Origin: Peronospora farinosa
Taxonomy: Eukaryota; Oomycota; Peronosporomycetes; Peronosporales; Peronosporaceae
Assembly (NCBI GenBank): GCA_947646735.1
Contig: CANTFK010000139.1
Span: 1-64,000 of the forward strand
Length of the DNA: 64,000 nucleotides
Reading direction: 5' to 3'
A model generated the notes under the pieces. The model ran no database searches and was not told the origin of the DNA. It saw nothing but the letters and a program-made list of their open reading frames with translations. The position numbers and the translations under genes are program-made. Positions 20,696 to 32,399 of this stretch are shown piece after piece (positions within the stretch are counted from its first letter, which is position 1; every line of letters starts with the position of its first letter).

Positions 20696-22363
20696 TTAGT
20701 CGACCTTGGGGGCCTTTTTGCGCTGCCGCACTTTCGGTTGCTTCTCGTCACTATCAACAACCTTAGCATCCCCTTCGTCGTCATCCTCCGCGCCGCTGCC
20801 AGTTTTCTTTTCAGTTTTCGGCTTGGACGTACCCGACGCGCAAAATAGGAAAAAGAAGCCGAGTGTCACTGTGACGGAAATGCCAACGATTGATCCAAGA
20901 GCAATTGCAGGGTTTGCATCAGCGTAAGTGGCGAAGTCCATCGAGAGAGTCTCAATGGTCTTCATGAAACCGCCCTTCTCGCTGCCATTACTTCCCTTTT
21001 CAAATATCTTCTTCGCCTCAACCTCCGCAGCATGCTTTAAGGCCCACGTTAGCTGCGCGAATTCTTGTGCTTGTTTCAAGTCGTTACCCAGCCAGAAATT
21101 ATCAAACGTAATACCTTCGGTCATGGTCCACACCTCCACGGCTAGGGCACCGATGGGATCCATACGCGCCGGGTGCTTGTCCTCGAAGTAATTTGGGTTC
21201 GAGATCTTGCGAGGCTTCCACTCGCCCTTGTAGTCTGGGTTAGGAATATAGGGCGCGTAAAATTTACCCTTATACGCCGGATTCTCCTTTGTTGGTACCT
21301 TCCATTCACCACAACCGGACACTTCAGCACACTTTGGGTTGGGGATCTGCGGCACCACAAACTCGCCGTCGTCCTCGTCGTCCCAGTCTTCCGGCTTTAC
21401 CACATCCGGATCATTGATCATCACTGGTTCATCATCCAGCCAGTCATCAGGCTTGACAGCATCCTGATCTGGAATGCGTGCCGGGGCATCTTCGTCCCAG
21501 TCGTCGGGTTTAGCGACGTTTGGATCACGAATCTTCTTTGTCTCCACCCAGTCTTCAGGTTTGGAGTCTTTCGGGTCATCGATCTCCTTCTCAGGGTTCA
21601 CCGGTGGCAGAAAGTCCTCCAATAAGCTGCCAATCTTTACCGACTTTTGGTCCACGAACACCTCAAACGTATTGTCGTCACGGATCACTGCCGTGTACAG
21701 ATGCGTGTCTTTGTCGCTCTCTATGTGAGGCGCTCCCATCATCTGCTTCTCCTCGTATTCGCCAGACACAGGGTTCTTGTGCTGAAAAATGAGATGCACT
21801 TTATCGTTTGAACCACACTTGTCAGGGCCAAACATGAGCACAAAAGGCGTCGAGTCACTGAAGGACGAGTAGTCCTGCTTCTCCTCTTTCTGACGTAGCA
21901 GCTTCACGTAGGCACCGCCGCAGTCCAGTCCCTTCTGCAGCTTTACTTCGTACTGCACCACCATCTCTTTCCTTCTGTTGCTTCCGTCTACTTGCAGTGA
22001 CTCGTCCAATTCAACAGCCAATCCATAATGACGCGCCGGCTTGTCCAGCACGAGGCCGTGGTCAGCCGCCAGATGTGTCGCCTCAATCTTCACCTCACTA
22101 ACAGTCACATCCTGGTTCGAGTACTTCTCGTGCGTGCTCTTAAACCAGCGGGAGTCGTCAAACAGCCGCTCGGCCTCGAACGTCTCGGCGAACAGCGCGC
22201 TCTTAATCAGTTCCTGCGTCTGCTGCTTGCGATCCTCGGCTTCCTGCTGCGCCACTACGTCGGCGTCTTGCTGCACTTGGGCAGCAGCTGCCTCGTCGTT
22301 CGCCAGCACCACTAGCGGCACTAACATTCCTGTTAACAGTGTGACAATCGTGTTGACCATCAT
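20696..22363 (-). CDS. Calnexin, ER membrane lectin chaperone
   Basis: Intronless, 555 aa. An N-terminal hydrophobic signal peptide (TIVTLLTGMLVPLVVLA) leads into the legume-lectin-like domain, which has ALFAETFE at its start and the MFGPDKCG motif near residue 180. The P-domain (about 255-390) has four type-1 repeats of the KPEDWD pattern and Pro/Gly/Trp-rich type-2 repeats (GEWKVP, GKFYAP, GEWKPR). A transmembrane segment (about 492-515) and a short acidic then Arg/Lys-rich cytosolic tail end it; there is no KDEL, which favours calnexin over calreticulin. It binds monoglucosylated N-glycans on folding secretory proteins. Divergently arranged with the proteasome gene, 193 bp between the two ATGs. 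Confidence 0.96.
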   Translation of the reverse strand: MMVNTIVTLLTGMLVPLVVLANDEAAAAQVQQDADVVAQQEAEDRKQQTQELIKSALFAETFEAERLFDDSRWFKSTHEKYSNQDVTVSEVKIEATHLAADHGLVLDKPARHYGLAVELDESLQVDGSNRRKEMVVQYEVKLQKGLDCGGAYVKLLRQKEEKQDYSSFSDSTPFVLMFGPDKCGSNDKVHLIFQHKNPVSGEYEEKQMMGAPHIESDKDTHLYTAVIRDDNTFEVFVDQKSVKIGSLLEDFLPPVNPEKEIDDPKDSKPEDWVETKKIRDPNVAKPDDWDEDAPARIPDQDAVKPDDWLDDEPVMINDPDVVKPEDWDDEDDGEFVVPQIPNPKCAEVSGCGEWKVPTKENPAYKGKFYAPYIPNPDYKGEWKPRKISNPNYFEDKHPARMDPIGALAVEVWTMTEGITFDNFWLGNDLKQAQEFAQLTWALKHAAEVEAKKIFEKGSNGSEKGGFMKTIETLSMDFATYADANPAIALGSIVGISVTVTLGFFFLFCASGTSKPKTEKKTGSGAEDDDEGDAKVVDSDEKQPKVRQRKKAPKVD

Positions 22364-22556
22364 TCTGCTTTTCTTCTTGAGCTGTATGCGTCAACTTCTC
22401 GAATGAGTGAAAAGTGCCACGTAACGATATCTTGTATATTTCAGCCAATCAGTCGAATGATTCCTAATAGCAACCATCTATTGGATAATATCTGTGTCAA
22501 AGGGGAGCTTTTTGTTCAAAGATCGAAAGCGAGAAAGAGAAGAAAGAGCTTCCGTC

Positions 22557-23252
22557 ATGGACTCCCGACAACGTACACAGTCGCCGATCGTGACAGGCAC
22601 GTCGGTGATTGCGCTTAAGTACAAGGGCGGTGTAATGATGGCGGCTGACACGCTGGGATCGTATGGATCATTGGCACGCTTCACAGATCAGCGCCGCCTT
22701 ACAGCCGTGCACAACACGACGCTGCTGGGTGCTGGTGGTGACTTCAGCGACTTTCAGTTTATCAAGGACAAGATGGACGAGCTAGAGGTGTATGATTTTA
22801 ATCAAGATGACGGCTGTGATATGACGGCACCCGAGATCTTCCACTACCTCCAGCGTCTGCTCTACCATCGTCGCAACAAGTTTGATCCGCTCTGGAACAC
22901 GGTTGTGGTAGCTGGTATCAACCCGGAGACGAACCAACCCTTCTTGGGACAAGTCACTATGATTGGTCTAGCCTTTGAAGGTGACTATATCGCTACGGGC
23001 TTTGGTCATCACTTTGGAATGCCGCTGATGCGTAAACACTGGCGGCCGGACATGGACGAGGCCGAGGCACGCACGCTGTTGGAGGATTGCATGCGTGTGT
23101 GCTTCTACCGTGACTGCCGAACGATCAACCGGGTGCAGTTCGCTAAGGTTGCGGCCGATGGTGTCACGATCCCGGAGCCCATCAAGATGGACACCAAGTG
23201 GGATCACTCGTTGTTCGTCAAGACCAAGTCGGAGTTCGGCGCTTCGTGGTAA
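22557..23252 (+). CDS. PSMB4: 20S proteasome subunit beta type-4 (beta-7 position)
   Basis: 231 aa, no intron. TQSPIVTGTSVIALKYKGGVMMAADTLGSYGS at the start is diagnostic of the PSMB4/PRE4 subfamily, one of the non-catalytic beta subunits. GMPLMRKHWRPDM and the short C-terminal extension also fit. The ATG at 22557 is chosen over an upstream in-frame ATG at 22494, because it places the Thr-Gln-Ser-Pro motif at the usual distance and the upstream part is Lys/Arg/Glu-rich without homology. It is part of the 26S proteasome core and shares a short divergent promoter with calnexin. Confidence 0.95.
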   Translation: MDSRQRTQSPIVTGTSVIALKYKGGVMMAADTLGSYGSLARFTDQRRLTAVHNTTLLGAGGDFSDFQFIKDKMDELEVYDFNQDDGCDMTAPEIFHYLQRLLYHRRNKFDPLWNTVVVAGINPETNQPFLGQVTMIGLAFEGDYIATGFGHHFGMPLMRKHWRPDMDEAEARTLLEDCMRVCFYRDCRTINRVQFAKVAADGVTIPEPIKMDTKWDHSLFVKTKSEFGASW

Positions 23253-23567
23253 GCATTGCAGAAAAATGACAAGCGATAGCAGACTGGTGAATGGCAGAGG
23301 GAGACGAGAAAAAGAACGATCTGCGGATTGTTTGTTTCTTCGCGCTGAAAGTGCTACAGACATACACGTCGCAAACCATTGCAACAAGTAACGTTTGAGC
23401 TGCATTTTACTCGGTTACCTTGAAACAGTAAGGCCACTCCCCAAAAAAGCAAGAAAAAATACATCTATGGAAAGCTGAGCCTACATCAATATCTCTATTT
23501 AGGATGCAACAATCGCAACGACTTAATAGCACTGCGCATTTCGTCGCCTGACCGACATTAACGTGTT

Positions 23568-24158
23568 CTAATCGTTTCGTTGACGCTTCATACGGTGTTT
23601 TCTCCGCGAACTGCGGTCACTGTCTGACGAGGACGAAGAGCTGTCGCTTTCGCTACCGGACGAATCCGAGGAGGAACTTGACGAATCAGACGAGTTCGAG
23701 TCGGAACTTTCCGAGCTAGATGAAGACGACTCACTACTACTGCTGCTACTGCTGACACTGCGGCGGCGCTTGCGTTGTATGTTTGTCTTCTTCTTTTTAG
23801 CTTTGACTTTGTCCTTATGCTTCAACTTTTTGCTTTCCTCATCCATTAACATCTTCTTCTCCTCATCCTGTAGCTCTGGGGGTTTGTCCTTGTTAAATGG
23901 TTGACGCAGCTTTGGATTCTTCAGCTGTTGGGAGCGTGACGGCCGCTGAACATACACAGCCTCATTCTTGCATTCGTAGGTCCAGTGGCCGGCTCGAAGA
24001 CATTTCTGGCACATGGCCGCGGCACTAGAAGCTGATGATGCCCCCAAACCGCGGCGATGTACACGCACGTTCTCTGTGCTAGTGGCGTACATATTGCGCC
24101 GCGCTTCCTGGCGCTGCGCCCATTTTCCAAGAGGCGCATCGCCGTTCGCATCGTCCAT
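23568..24158 (-). CDS. ZCCHC10-like zinc-knuckle protein
   Basis: 196 aa, intronless. A CCHC knuckle [17 protein letters not shown] (residues about 46-62) is followed by a Lys-rich segment ([15 protein letters not shown]) and a C-terminal poly-Ser/Asp/Glu tract ending in Arg/Lys residues. This order matches animal and oomycete ZCCHC10. The Ser-rich acidic tail followed by basic residues recalls nuclear RNA-processing proteins, but the cellular role of ZCCHC10 is poorly defined. A nuclear RNA- or DNA-binding role is inferred only. Confidence 0.85.
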   Translation of the reverse strand: MDDANGDAPLGKWAQRQEARRNMYATSTENVRVHRRGLGASSASSAAAMCQKCLRAGHWTYECKNEAVYVQRPSRSQQLKNPKLRQPFNKDKPPELQDEEKKMLMDEESKKLKHKDKVKAKKKKTNIQRKRRRSVSSSSSSSESSSSSSESSDSNSSDSSSSSSDSSGSESDSSSSSSDSDRSSRRKHRMKRQRND

Positions 24159-24215
24159 AATTTTAAGCTTAATGGGTCAAAAGTGGTGATGTGTATTATC
24201 GACCAATAAAAAGCT

Positions 24216-26035
24216 CTAATTTTCCATACTCTTGATCAATTGGCTATTAAGAGGTCGCACCGATACCATGTTGAAGTGGAGCTCATCGCTTCGCATGCGA
24301 CGATGGCGCGTCAGGAGAGAAGGCACAATCGGTGGCGTCGTGCTGGGTGTCGCTGGTTGAATGTCAGCTGCGGACGCCATACATTGTACCGTGCTTTGCT
24401 CCATTTTCGGTGCTGCTTCCGCTGCCTTCTTTACACGTTCAGCCATTTTGTCCCATTCGACACGAGTGAGCACTAGCGAGTAGCTTGTTACCTTGAAGAG
24501 CTCCATACTTAGCACTCCTATCCATAACGCAGGAAAGTTGTAACCCATCGTGATGCCACCTACGTAGGCGACCGGTAGGTTAATGAGCCATGTGGCGATT
24601 GCGCTGGTCCAGAAGACAGTGTGCACTTGGCTGGAGGGATAGACGTAGGACGTAAGCAAAGAGATATTACATAAGAGAGAGAGAGAGAGAGTCATATCGC
24701 GACCCACGCACCTCATTCCAGTCAAAGCTCCAGCACAAAGTATCTCTATGGCCTCAAAACCGCAAGCGACAATGAAAATAGGCAACACGAGCTTGCACGT
24801 GGTCAGTAGCTCTTCGTCTGTCGTGAATAGGGCAATGATTCGATTGCCAAAGATACCAGTGGCGGTTGCAATGATTGCAACAACGACCATGGTGCAGCTA
24901 AAGCCCAATCCGGTGATGCGGCGAGCTAAATCGGGTTTACCTGCACCTAGATAGTTAGCAACACGGATCTGTGTGGCGCAGCCGTAGCCCCAAAAGAGGG
25001 CCCACAGTAAGGACCACAGGCCCGAGATAACAGCATTAGCAGCGATGATGCGGGAGCCAAGTCTAGCTGCTACTAGAGCCACCAAAGCATTAGCCAAGTT
25101 TGATACAAAGCTGTTGCTGGAAATAGGTCCAGCTACCTTAAGATATGATCGAAGCCGACGAAGCGTCAAAGCGTGAATGTTCCATCCATACCACGCACGA
25201 CGGTGATAATGTTTGTAGAGGATAGCATAATTATAGAGTGCGAGCGGCTGAAACCAGGAAGCCACGACTGTGGCCATTGGCGATCCAACAAAGCCCAAAC
25301 CATGCCACGAACCGACGCCATATATGAGAACGGAGTTGCTCGCGGCAGCCACGAAAATTGAGATTATTCCAACTGCTGTTGTAGGCAGTAAAATCCCTAT
25401 TGCTTGCAAGTATTGTCTGACAAGGAAGAGACATAACAATGGATGCAAAAGTTAGTCGACCAAGAGACATTATGTATCCATAGAAGACAACCTGAGGCAG
25501 CAGTAGAGAAGCGTTGGGAGGATTGATGCGGAGATTACGCGTGAAAATGTGGTAGCAAGTGCGATGACCTCCTGATCATCCGTTGAGTACTGGAGAATGC
25601 CACCGACACACCAGTACCAGATCAAGACAGGCACCGAAAGCACCGTAGTGATCATAAGTCCAAATTGCAGCCAAATGCCCGTAAGCTCTCGATTACCTGC
25701 ACCCCATGACTGGCCACACAACTGCCAAGACAGTAAGTTTGACTGGCGTGTGCCAACTCGATAAGGACGTGCAAACGAACCGTGTTGAGTGCCGAAGCAG
25801 AGGCCCACACAGCGTACAGAGCAGGTGTTGTCCAGAGTTGGGCTAGCGAAGCGGCTGCGAGCTCCTTAATGCCCAAATGCCCGAGAAATACCGAGTCGAC
25901 CGCGAGAAGTGCTGCTCGAGCTAGTGTGGCCATGCTCACTTGGGCTGCCATCGAAGAAAGGTCAATAAAATCATGCCAAGTCGATGGTTCCTTAGACTGA
26001 CAAGAAGCTCTTCCCAGGAGCGGACTGGTCTCCAT
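24216..26035 (-). CDS. MATE family multidrug/toxin extrusion transporter
   Basis: Four exons: 25781-26035, 25492-25721, 24712-25416, 24216-24630, joined by GT-AG introns of 59, 75 and 81 bp; together 1605 bp, 534 aa. Splicing restores the conserved MATE segment ALNTLCGQSWGAGN (the usual form is ALDTLCSQAYGA) and YLQAIGILLP in the loop before the second half. Eleven to twelve hydrophobic helices are evident, with GYGCATQIRVANYLGAG typical of the C-terminal half. Such transporters export organic cations or secondary metabolites using H+ or Na+ gradients; the substrate cannot be predicted. The third intron holds a (GA/CT)n run. The Asn for Asp in ALNT is a family variant, not an obvious loss. 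Confidence 0.92.
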
Positions 26036-26283
26036 ACTGTCTGCAGAACAATGCGAAGATAATGCTCGTCCTTTTTATTGCCTTCTGGGTGGATATCAAA
26101 GTTCAGACAGCTCAGGTCCATCACCCACAATAACACCAAAATATCCTGCTCTTTTAAGCTGTACAGTCATAGATTTTCGCGAAATAATCGAATCTGCACC
26201 ACAGTAATTGCTAACTCCGTCAATCAATCACTTGATCACATCACGCCATATCCTTTTAAGCTGTTTATTTTTTTGTATGAGTA

Positions 26284-27016
26284 ACTAGATACAAAACTGA
26301 TCCAAGTGGATACGCCGCGGATAGGTTACGTTTCGGATGCCCAAGCCGAGGTAGGAGATCTCGTTCTGCTTGTCAAAGGTTGTGTTTTCAAAATACCCAA
26401 CCAAAGAAAAATAAACCAACGTTACTGAACGCGCCCATGTTGTGAAATTTGGACATCGACTTATAGTAGGCGGCAGCGTTATCACCAGTGGACAGGCTTA
26501 ATTGTATGATTTCAAAGTATGATTCATGTATTGATGTCCAGGCGCTATCAGGCCGAATATAACAGCAACTTCTGAGCGGTTTAATCTCACCTGCTACGAT
26601 TACGGGCATTTGCGAGCTGAAGAGCCAGGTACGTGGTCTTGTACAAACTACTTATGTACGACGGTAGCTTGCTTGAATCTACAGTTATTTCGTTTGTTGA
26701 CGCTTTTCTCAGATACTTCTCTTCGCTGGCTGGCGTCTGATTGCATTCAAAACATACGAGCACATGGTTTACGTGCTTAGACGCTATCATGCAATTAAGA
26801 TCGGCACGACAATGTGATGTCAGCAATCTTACATCACAGAGAGCAAACATTATCAGTGGGCATTTCGTGATGATGAAGCACAAAACACACGAATGCGCTA
26901 AAAGTTAATTTGACGGCACCGCAAGCAGCACATTGTTCTCTAGATTGTTTTGTACAATTTCGACACGCGAGACCAGCCACAGGAACATTGAACGCATCGA
27001 TAGCGCCGAAGTGCAT
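26284..27016 (-). CDS. Uncertain multi-exon gene, Cys-containing N-terminus
   Basis: Several minus-strand open stretches with protein-like composition sit between MATE and TyrRS. The first (27016 down) has CRNC and CAAC pairs like the start of a zinc finger. A middle part (about 26640-26790) reads NHVLVCFECNQTPASEEKYLRKAS; the C-terminal parts read PDSAWTSIHESYFEIIQ and ISYLGLGIRNVTYPRRIHLDQF before a stop at about 26285. Plausible GT-AG introns (for example about 52 bp near 26365-26415 and about 61 bp near 26571-26631) would join them, but the exon structure is my guess. I do not recognise the family. MYND-like is a weak possibility. It is close to the TyrRS 3' end. Confidence 0.35.
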
Positions 27017-27019
27017 ACT

Positions 27020-28678
27020 CTATTGCACCTGAACGATAAAGTTGTTTCTTCGACCAATACGGATCACCAATAACTTGCCGTCGAGAAGATTCGATGTCTC
27101 CACGCACAGAGTATCCGTTTCAATGCGCTCGTTGTTAAGGTATACTCCGCCCCCTTTGATCAGACGTCGACACTCAGCTACACGAACAATAGCATAAGGT
27201 CAGAATCCGTCTTTTTTACTTCACAACAACAAAAACGCACCCTTGGACTTAGCCGCGCCTACTCGTACAGCGAGGTCCACAATAGACTCATTGAGGACAT
27301 CAGCACGTGAGAGCGTTGTCATGGGTGCATCTCTGGCCATGCGAAGCATCTCTTCAGCAGCTAAAGGACCGGTTTTTCTCCCGAAAAGTAGTTCTGTGGC
27401 ATTCAGTGCAGCCTTTAAGCCCTCTTGGCCGTGCATCATCGCTGTGATGTCCTCCGCCAGCACTTTCTGAGCAGCTCGCATTCCGGGTGCCTTCTCGTGC
27501 TCGGCCACGATGTCACGAATCTCATCCACGTCTCGAAATGTAAAGCATTTGAGCAGCTTTTCAACATCGCGGTCGTCCGAGCGGAGAAAAAACTGATAAA
27601 AGTCAAACTAGAATACACGTCTTAAGAACAGCAACCACTTTCAAGTGATAAATGTCGCGCGGTGCACTTACGACAGACGTCTTGTTTGCATCTAGCCAAA
27701 TTGCGTTGCCTGCGGACTTGCCGTATTTCTCTCCAGTAGACGTTGTCAGTAGTACCAACGTCGCCCCAAAAACTTCCTGTTGTTACAGTTGCGACAAGTA
27801 AATATAAAGACGCAAAAGGAGTACTTGTGAATCACACACTAGTGAAACAATTAGATGCTACTCTTACCTCGCCCGTGCTCTTACGAACGAGCTCAATGCC
27901 CGAGGCAATGTTGCCCCACTGATCGCTGCCTCCAACCTGCACAACGCAGCCATACTTTTTGTACAGATGCAAGAAGTCGTAGGCCTGGAAGAGTTGGTAC
28001 GAAAATTCAAGAAAGCTGATGCCTTGGTCCGTCTCTAGACGTTTCTTCACACTGTCACGCTGTAACATTGAATTCACTCGAAAGTGACTGTGTAGTAAAA
28101 AGCGTCGCATGTCAGTTCCTAGCACAACAATTGTACGAGACACGACAAAAAAACAACGAACGCACCGCCCAATGTCTCGCATCCATGTGACCGCCGATAT
28201 GTTGGTGTGCCACTCGGCGTTATTACAGATAATTGCACCAGTCTTCGGATCATCAAAGTCCAGTACAGCTGACAGTCCTTTCGTAATCTGTTGTGTGTTG
28301 TGCAACACCGTATCATCCGATAGCAGCACACGCTCCTCCGACTTGCCACTTGGGTCTCCAATCATACCCGTGGCACCACCAACCTGTCGTAAATTGCATC
28401 TCTCTACCATCAGTGTCATAGTCTACAATTTCTATATCGAAGCTCTAATTGAATTATACCAGCAAAATGGGACGGATGCCAGCGCGTTGAAAGTGACGCA
28501 AAGCAAAACCCTGAAGTAAGTTGCCCAAATGCAGCGAGTCCGCCGTCGGGTCAAAGCCACAATAGACGGAGGGAGTGCGAGCACTCTGCAGCAGCTTATC
28601 AATAGATTTGCCTGCGTCCTTGTGCGTCAATGCGGCCAACATACCACGTCTATGCAAGGCAGCGAGGGCTCGGCTCAT
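27020..28678 (-). CDS. YARS2: Tyrosyl-tRNA synthetase, bacterial/mitochondrial type
   Basis: Six exons: 28460-28678, 28166-28383, 27868-28087, 27672-27776, 27241-27607, 27020-27177; 1287 bp, 428 aa. All five introns are GT-AG, 63-91 bp. Visible motifs: [17 protein letters not shown] (HIGH-class signature), [29 protein letters not shown] (tyrosine-site Gln/Asp), KYGKSAGN (KMSKS loop) and a C-terminal S4 RNA-binding domain ([15 protein letters not shown]). The enzyme charges tRNA-Tyr; class I, acting as a dimer. The short Arg/Ala/Leu-rich N-terminus ([17 protein letters not shown]) suits a mitochondrial presequence. The domain type is that of the organellar enzyme. Confidence 0.95.
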
Positions 28679-28859
28679 ACTGCTGGTCTGCGGTCAGTAA
28701 AATTGCCGTACATATAACTACAATCAGTAGTTTTTATGAGTACTGATGTTAAAACGAATTGCAAACCCATTTATTGATGACGCAAGATTGGGCACTTTGT
28801 GGACTTGATTCAAGAATTGTAATTACCCAATTTAATTTTTTTTCAATTCATTTTGTCTA

Positions 28860-29658
28860 TTACAAAATACGCCGCACCTCGAGGGTGCGTCTCAAGAACG
28901 AAATCTGCGCCATTGAGACAGCTGCAAGGACGAACAATTCGACAAGTGTCCACCACATAACTCGGCTGTGCATGCTCGTGATCACTGCAGTATTAACACA
29001 ACAGGGTGCAATTAGTTCAAGCGAAAAAACGGTGTCAGCAAGCAGTCATTGCAGCAGGAGAAGTTCCACTCGATACATACGCTGGATGTGGTAGTTGGTT
29101 ATGGCCTTCATATACGATTGGGTGTCTTTGACGGTATCAAGGTTCACGCTCAGCTCAGCTACCATGTCCTCCAGATCCTGCACTTGCTCTACAGTTTTTA
29201 TCAGTAGCAAATGCTCAGTCAGATCACAAAAAGATCGATATGAAGAAAGGCACCTAGCACACTCAACTGATCTTAGTGGCATCCGCATTAGAAAGCACTT
29301 CATGGCTCGGATCGTCTGCATGAAAGGAGAATCCAACGACTACGTCTCCCACAGACGAACGCTCGTTCTTAAAGCACACCGAATGCATTCCTCCTTCTCC
29401 AATAGAACTCACATACCGCCCCGATGCGCCCTTTTGAGCATAGATGATCTGTTGTTTGCCATCCGTCAATTCCGTTTCCAATTCGTCCGCCACGCCACGA
29501 ATTACCTCGTAGTTTAGTGAGATACCATGCTTATAGATCTCTGCGTCCACGGAAAAACAATCGGAAGCACCTATTGGTATTGTCACGTGCAAGGCGCTGG
29601 TCAGTAGCGTCATGCAGGTCGCTAAAAGCAGCACATACGACGTCATCATCGAGATCAT
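28860..29658 (-). CDS. p24/emp24 (TMED) cargo receptor with GOLD domain
   Basis: Three exons: 29268-29658, 29081-29188, 28860-28984 (introns 79 and 96 bp, GT-AG); 624 bp, 207 aa. There is a signal peptide, then a GOLD domain with two cysteines (GASDCFSVDAE and HSVCFKN), SHEVLSNADATKI before a coiled-coil region (VQDLEDMVAELSVNLDTVKDTQSYM), HSRVMWWTLVE entering one C-terminal transmembrane helix, and a short tail LRRTLEVRRIL. The family cycles between ER and Golgi in COPI/COPII vesicles as cargo receptor. The 3' exon contains the conserved S-R-V-x-W-W motif, so the splice choice is well supported. Confidence 0.94.
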
Positions 29659-29736
29659 TTTCGGTATTGTGTGTTCTACGTAAGAATCTGCTGTGTTGTG
29701 TGGCTTACATCATTGCTTACAACTGAATCAATACTA

Positions 29737-30247
29737 ATGTCGACTGTTCGACGCCAGCTTGACCGCTTGTTTGCAGTGCACATGGTCATTGCAGTGGTGA
29801 CGGGGGCACTTTGCTTCCTCACGCCGCACTCGCTCATGTCTCCGATACTGGGTGATACCAGAAATACGCACATGGCGCACGAGTTTGTTCGACTTTACGG
29901 TGCGTTTTGATCTGTACTTATCGCTATGGTTTTTGCTAAATTCAAGTACTGAATGAAATAATACCGTAGGTGCACTGACGCTGGCGCAGGGCTATATGGT
30001 GTGGCGTACGCGACTCGTAAGTGACGCGCTCATTCGTCGCACGTTCTGTCAGGCCTACTGCATATGCTTTCTGCTGCAGGCGATGGCGCTGCTTCGTGCA
30101 CAAATGACGTCACCCGAGAGCCATTCGATGCTGCATTGGGTTAATATCCTGTTACTTGGAGGTCTCGGCGGTTTCTATGGCTACTTTCTCGTCTTCAAGA
30201 CCATTAAAGCGTTCGAACTGCCTGGTATGAACAAGGGACTGCTGTGA
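29737..30247 (+). CDS. Small four-helix membrane protein, function unknown
   Basis: Two exons (29737-29899, 29970-30247; intron 70 bp), 146 aa. Hydrophobic segments: FAVHMVIAVVTGALCFL, a middle LYGALTLAQGYMVW segment, FCQAYCICFLLQAMALL, and ILLLGGLGGFYGYFLVF. Charged loops contain TRNTHMAHEFVRLYG. The start ATG at 29737 gives a short basic N-terminus (MSTVRRQLDRL). I do not recognise a named family. It is divergent from the p24 gene, with 78 bp between the start codons, so they may share a promoter. Confidence 0.8.
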
Positions 30248-30321
30248 TTTTGAAACCAGTATGGCGAGTATATCACCAGCTTCGATTTGGTTTTGCTGTA
30301 TTCGACAACTTTTGCTGACAA

Positions 30322-32366
30322 TTAAAGTCTCGAATCTGCATTTCTTTTAGATATTGAGAGGGTCGTCAAATGACCAGCAGGACGTGTGGCATCGATCGCT
30401 GTAGTTCTGGACGGCTCGGTATCCACAGAAGCAGGCTCCGAAAAAGAGGGCCGACTCAGGTCAAGGACTGCTGCATCTGCTGCTACAGTGCTGACAGTGC
30501 TATCTGCTGGAGCACTAGATGGTGGCAATGGTGTTGTGGTTGCTAGGGTACTGTTGCCAGTCTTGAAAGCGTGTGGAGTGGTAGTCGCTGGTTTTGTTGC
30601 CGATTGCCCCAAAGTTGGAAAAACCTTGCGCTTCTTCCGCACTTGCAGCAGATTAACGGACGTGCCAGTGGTGCTTCCTTTGAAAGCACGTTTGATGGGG
30701 TCTGATGACTGCTGTGATTTCGGTTTTGCTATAGAGGCTTTTGCTGGTGTCTGCTCCTTTGGCGTAGTCTGGTTCTGTGCTTGACTTCTAGCTTTATTGC
30801 GCACCTTCTTCGGTGTGGCAAACATTCGACGCATCTTATCCTCGTTCAGTGCAACTTGGTCTACACGCAAGAGCAGCATATCGTTAAAAGGTCATCACAG
30901 CAAGATGTCAATCATGTAACGCACCCTTGCGAGGGACGCTTGCTCCGAAAAATCCATCTTTAAACTGGATAAAGGATATGTAGCCGTCCGTAGACGAAAT
31001 GCTTAGCGTCTGACCGTTTGCTGTCCAAGTCGCGTCCGTTAAGTCTGCGTAGTGAAGCCCCTTTATCGTGCATATTGGATGAGCTTGCTACGATCCCAAC
31101 GAGAACAGCGACAATATTTAGTAGGTGAATGCAAACCAAATGACCAGCAAGAGACCCCGTTACCTGAGTGTCGTAGATCACGACAGCGTCGAGAGTAATA
31201 ACAGCAAATACAGAGCGGTATTCCGTTTTGAAAAGGTTAGGTGGAGATGAGCTGACTGATTGGTCATCTCGACGGCGCAATTGATAGAGAAGAGGGCTGC
31301 AGCGGACACCAAGTGAAGCCTTCTCCTGCCCGGGTAGGTGCAGCGTCGGCTGGCTCAAGTTACCCCGTGAGAAAGCGTACACTGTATTCACTGGAGACGC
31401 CGAGTCACTAGCACGGAAAGTCCCAGTTGGCGCCAGAAAATAATTTCCGTCAGGTGTCCATGCCGGTCGACGAGCGAACGCGGGGCACGTGTCATCAAGG
31501 AACATACGGTGCTTGGATGCCGGTGTGGCTTTAGAAACCGAATCCCCTACAAGGGCATTGGCTTCAATATCCACCGTCTTCCCGCTGTCCTTTCCTTCTT
31601 TCTCTTTCGTTGCTGCTGCGATGGGCCCGCTGTGTACGGCCGGTAGCTCGCGCGTCTTCAGCGTCTGAATGCACATGAACTTTCGTCCTAGTTTCTTCCC
31701 GTTCGGCCGCGTTGTCGCTCCAAATCCACTGAGCGAATATACTCTGCATGTGCGATCGTTGCCTTCCGACACGATGAATTCGTTGAGAGGGTCCCACGCG
31801 ACGCCCTGCACGTACTGCGTGTGGTCTTTACGTCGTTCGGCGACGTCGCCCTTGTCCACATCCCAAATGACGCAGCGGTTGTCGACCGAAGAGGAGCAGA
31901 GAAAGGCTGAGTCAGGAGACCATGACAGGTCTGTGATATCGCCCTTATGGCCTAGTGAGAGGATGGTGCGGCCTACGTCGCTGAGGGACGAGATCTGATC
32001 CCAGCGCCAGTCATCGCCCGCAGTTTTGGGTTTTGTCCATAGAATAATCGACGTGTCGTCACTTGCTGACGCGAGGTACGCGCCGTTGGGTGAAAAGCGC
32101 ACACAGTTGACGCTGCGGTCGTGGCCAGAAAGGCTGAAGACGAACTCTAGCTCCACATTTTTGAGCTCAATGTCTTCACCCACGCGCCACAACTTGATCT
32201 CCTTGTCAGCGCCGCCCGTGGCCAGAAGCGGTTTGTCCGTAGTATTTGACTGGTCAACATCTACGTTAGGATGTAGGAAGTCCAGCGACAGCACGGCCTC
32301 GTTCAGTCCCGTGGGTCCGCAATGCAGCCGAATTTCGGGTGTTGCTACGCGCACCGTCGTCGTCAT
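30322..32366 (-). CDS. CHAF1B: Chromatin assembly factor 1, p60-type WD40 subunit
   Basis: Three exons: 31164-32366, 30925-31087, 30322-30860 (introns 76 and 64 bp); 1905 bp, 634 aa. WD40 repeats start with LLATGGADKEIKLWRV, then SGHDRSVNCVRFSPNG...LASASDDTSIILW, LGHKGDITDLSWSPDS..SSSVDNRCVIWDV and HTQYVQGVAWDPL; across the intron ICTIKGLHYADLTDATW and TDGYISFIQF complete the propeller. The Lys/Ser/Thr-rich C-terminus is low complexity. This repeat set matches CHAF1B/Cac2 more than HIRA, which has a different C-terminus. It would deposit H3-H4 during DNA synthesis with p150 and RbAp48 partners. Divergent from the PAP2-like gene. Confidence 0.93.
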
Positions 32367-32399
32367 TTTTATACTTCACGCCACATTAAGCTACATGGT

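Noticed and set aside
21173..21625. 150-aa plus-strand frame rich in hydrophobic residues
   Set aside because: Antisense of the Pro/Asp/Trp-rich P-domain repeats; the composition is explained by that.
20706..22406. Plus-strand open frames across calnexin
   Set aside because: Antisense shadows of an intact, well-recognised coding sequence.
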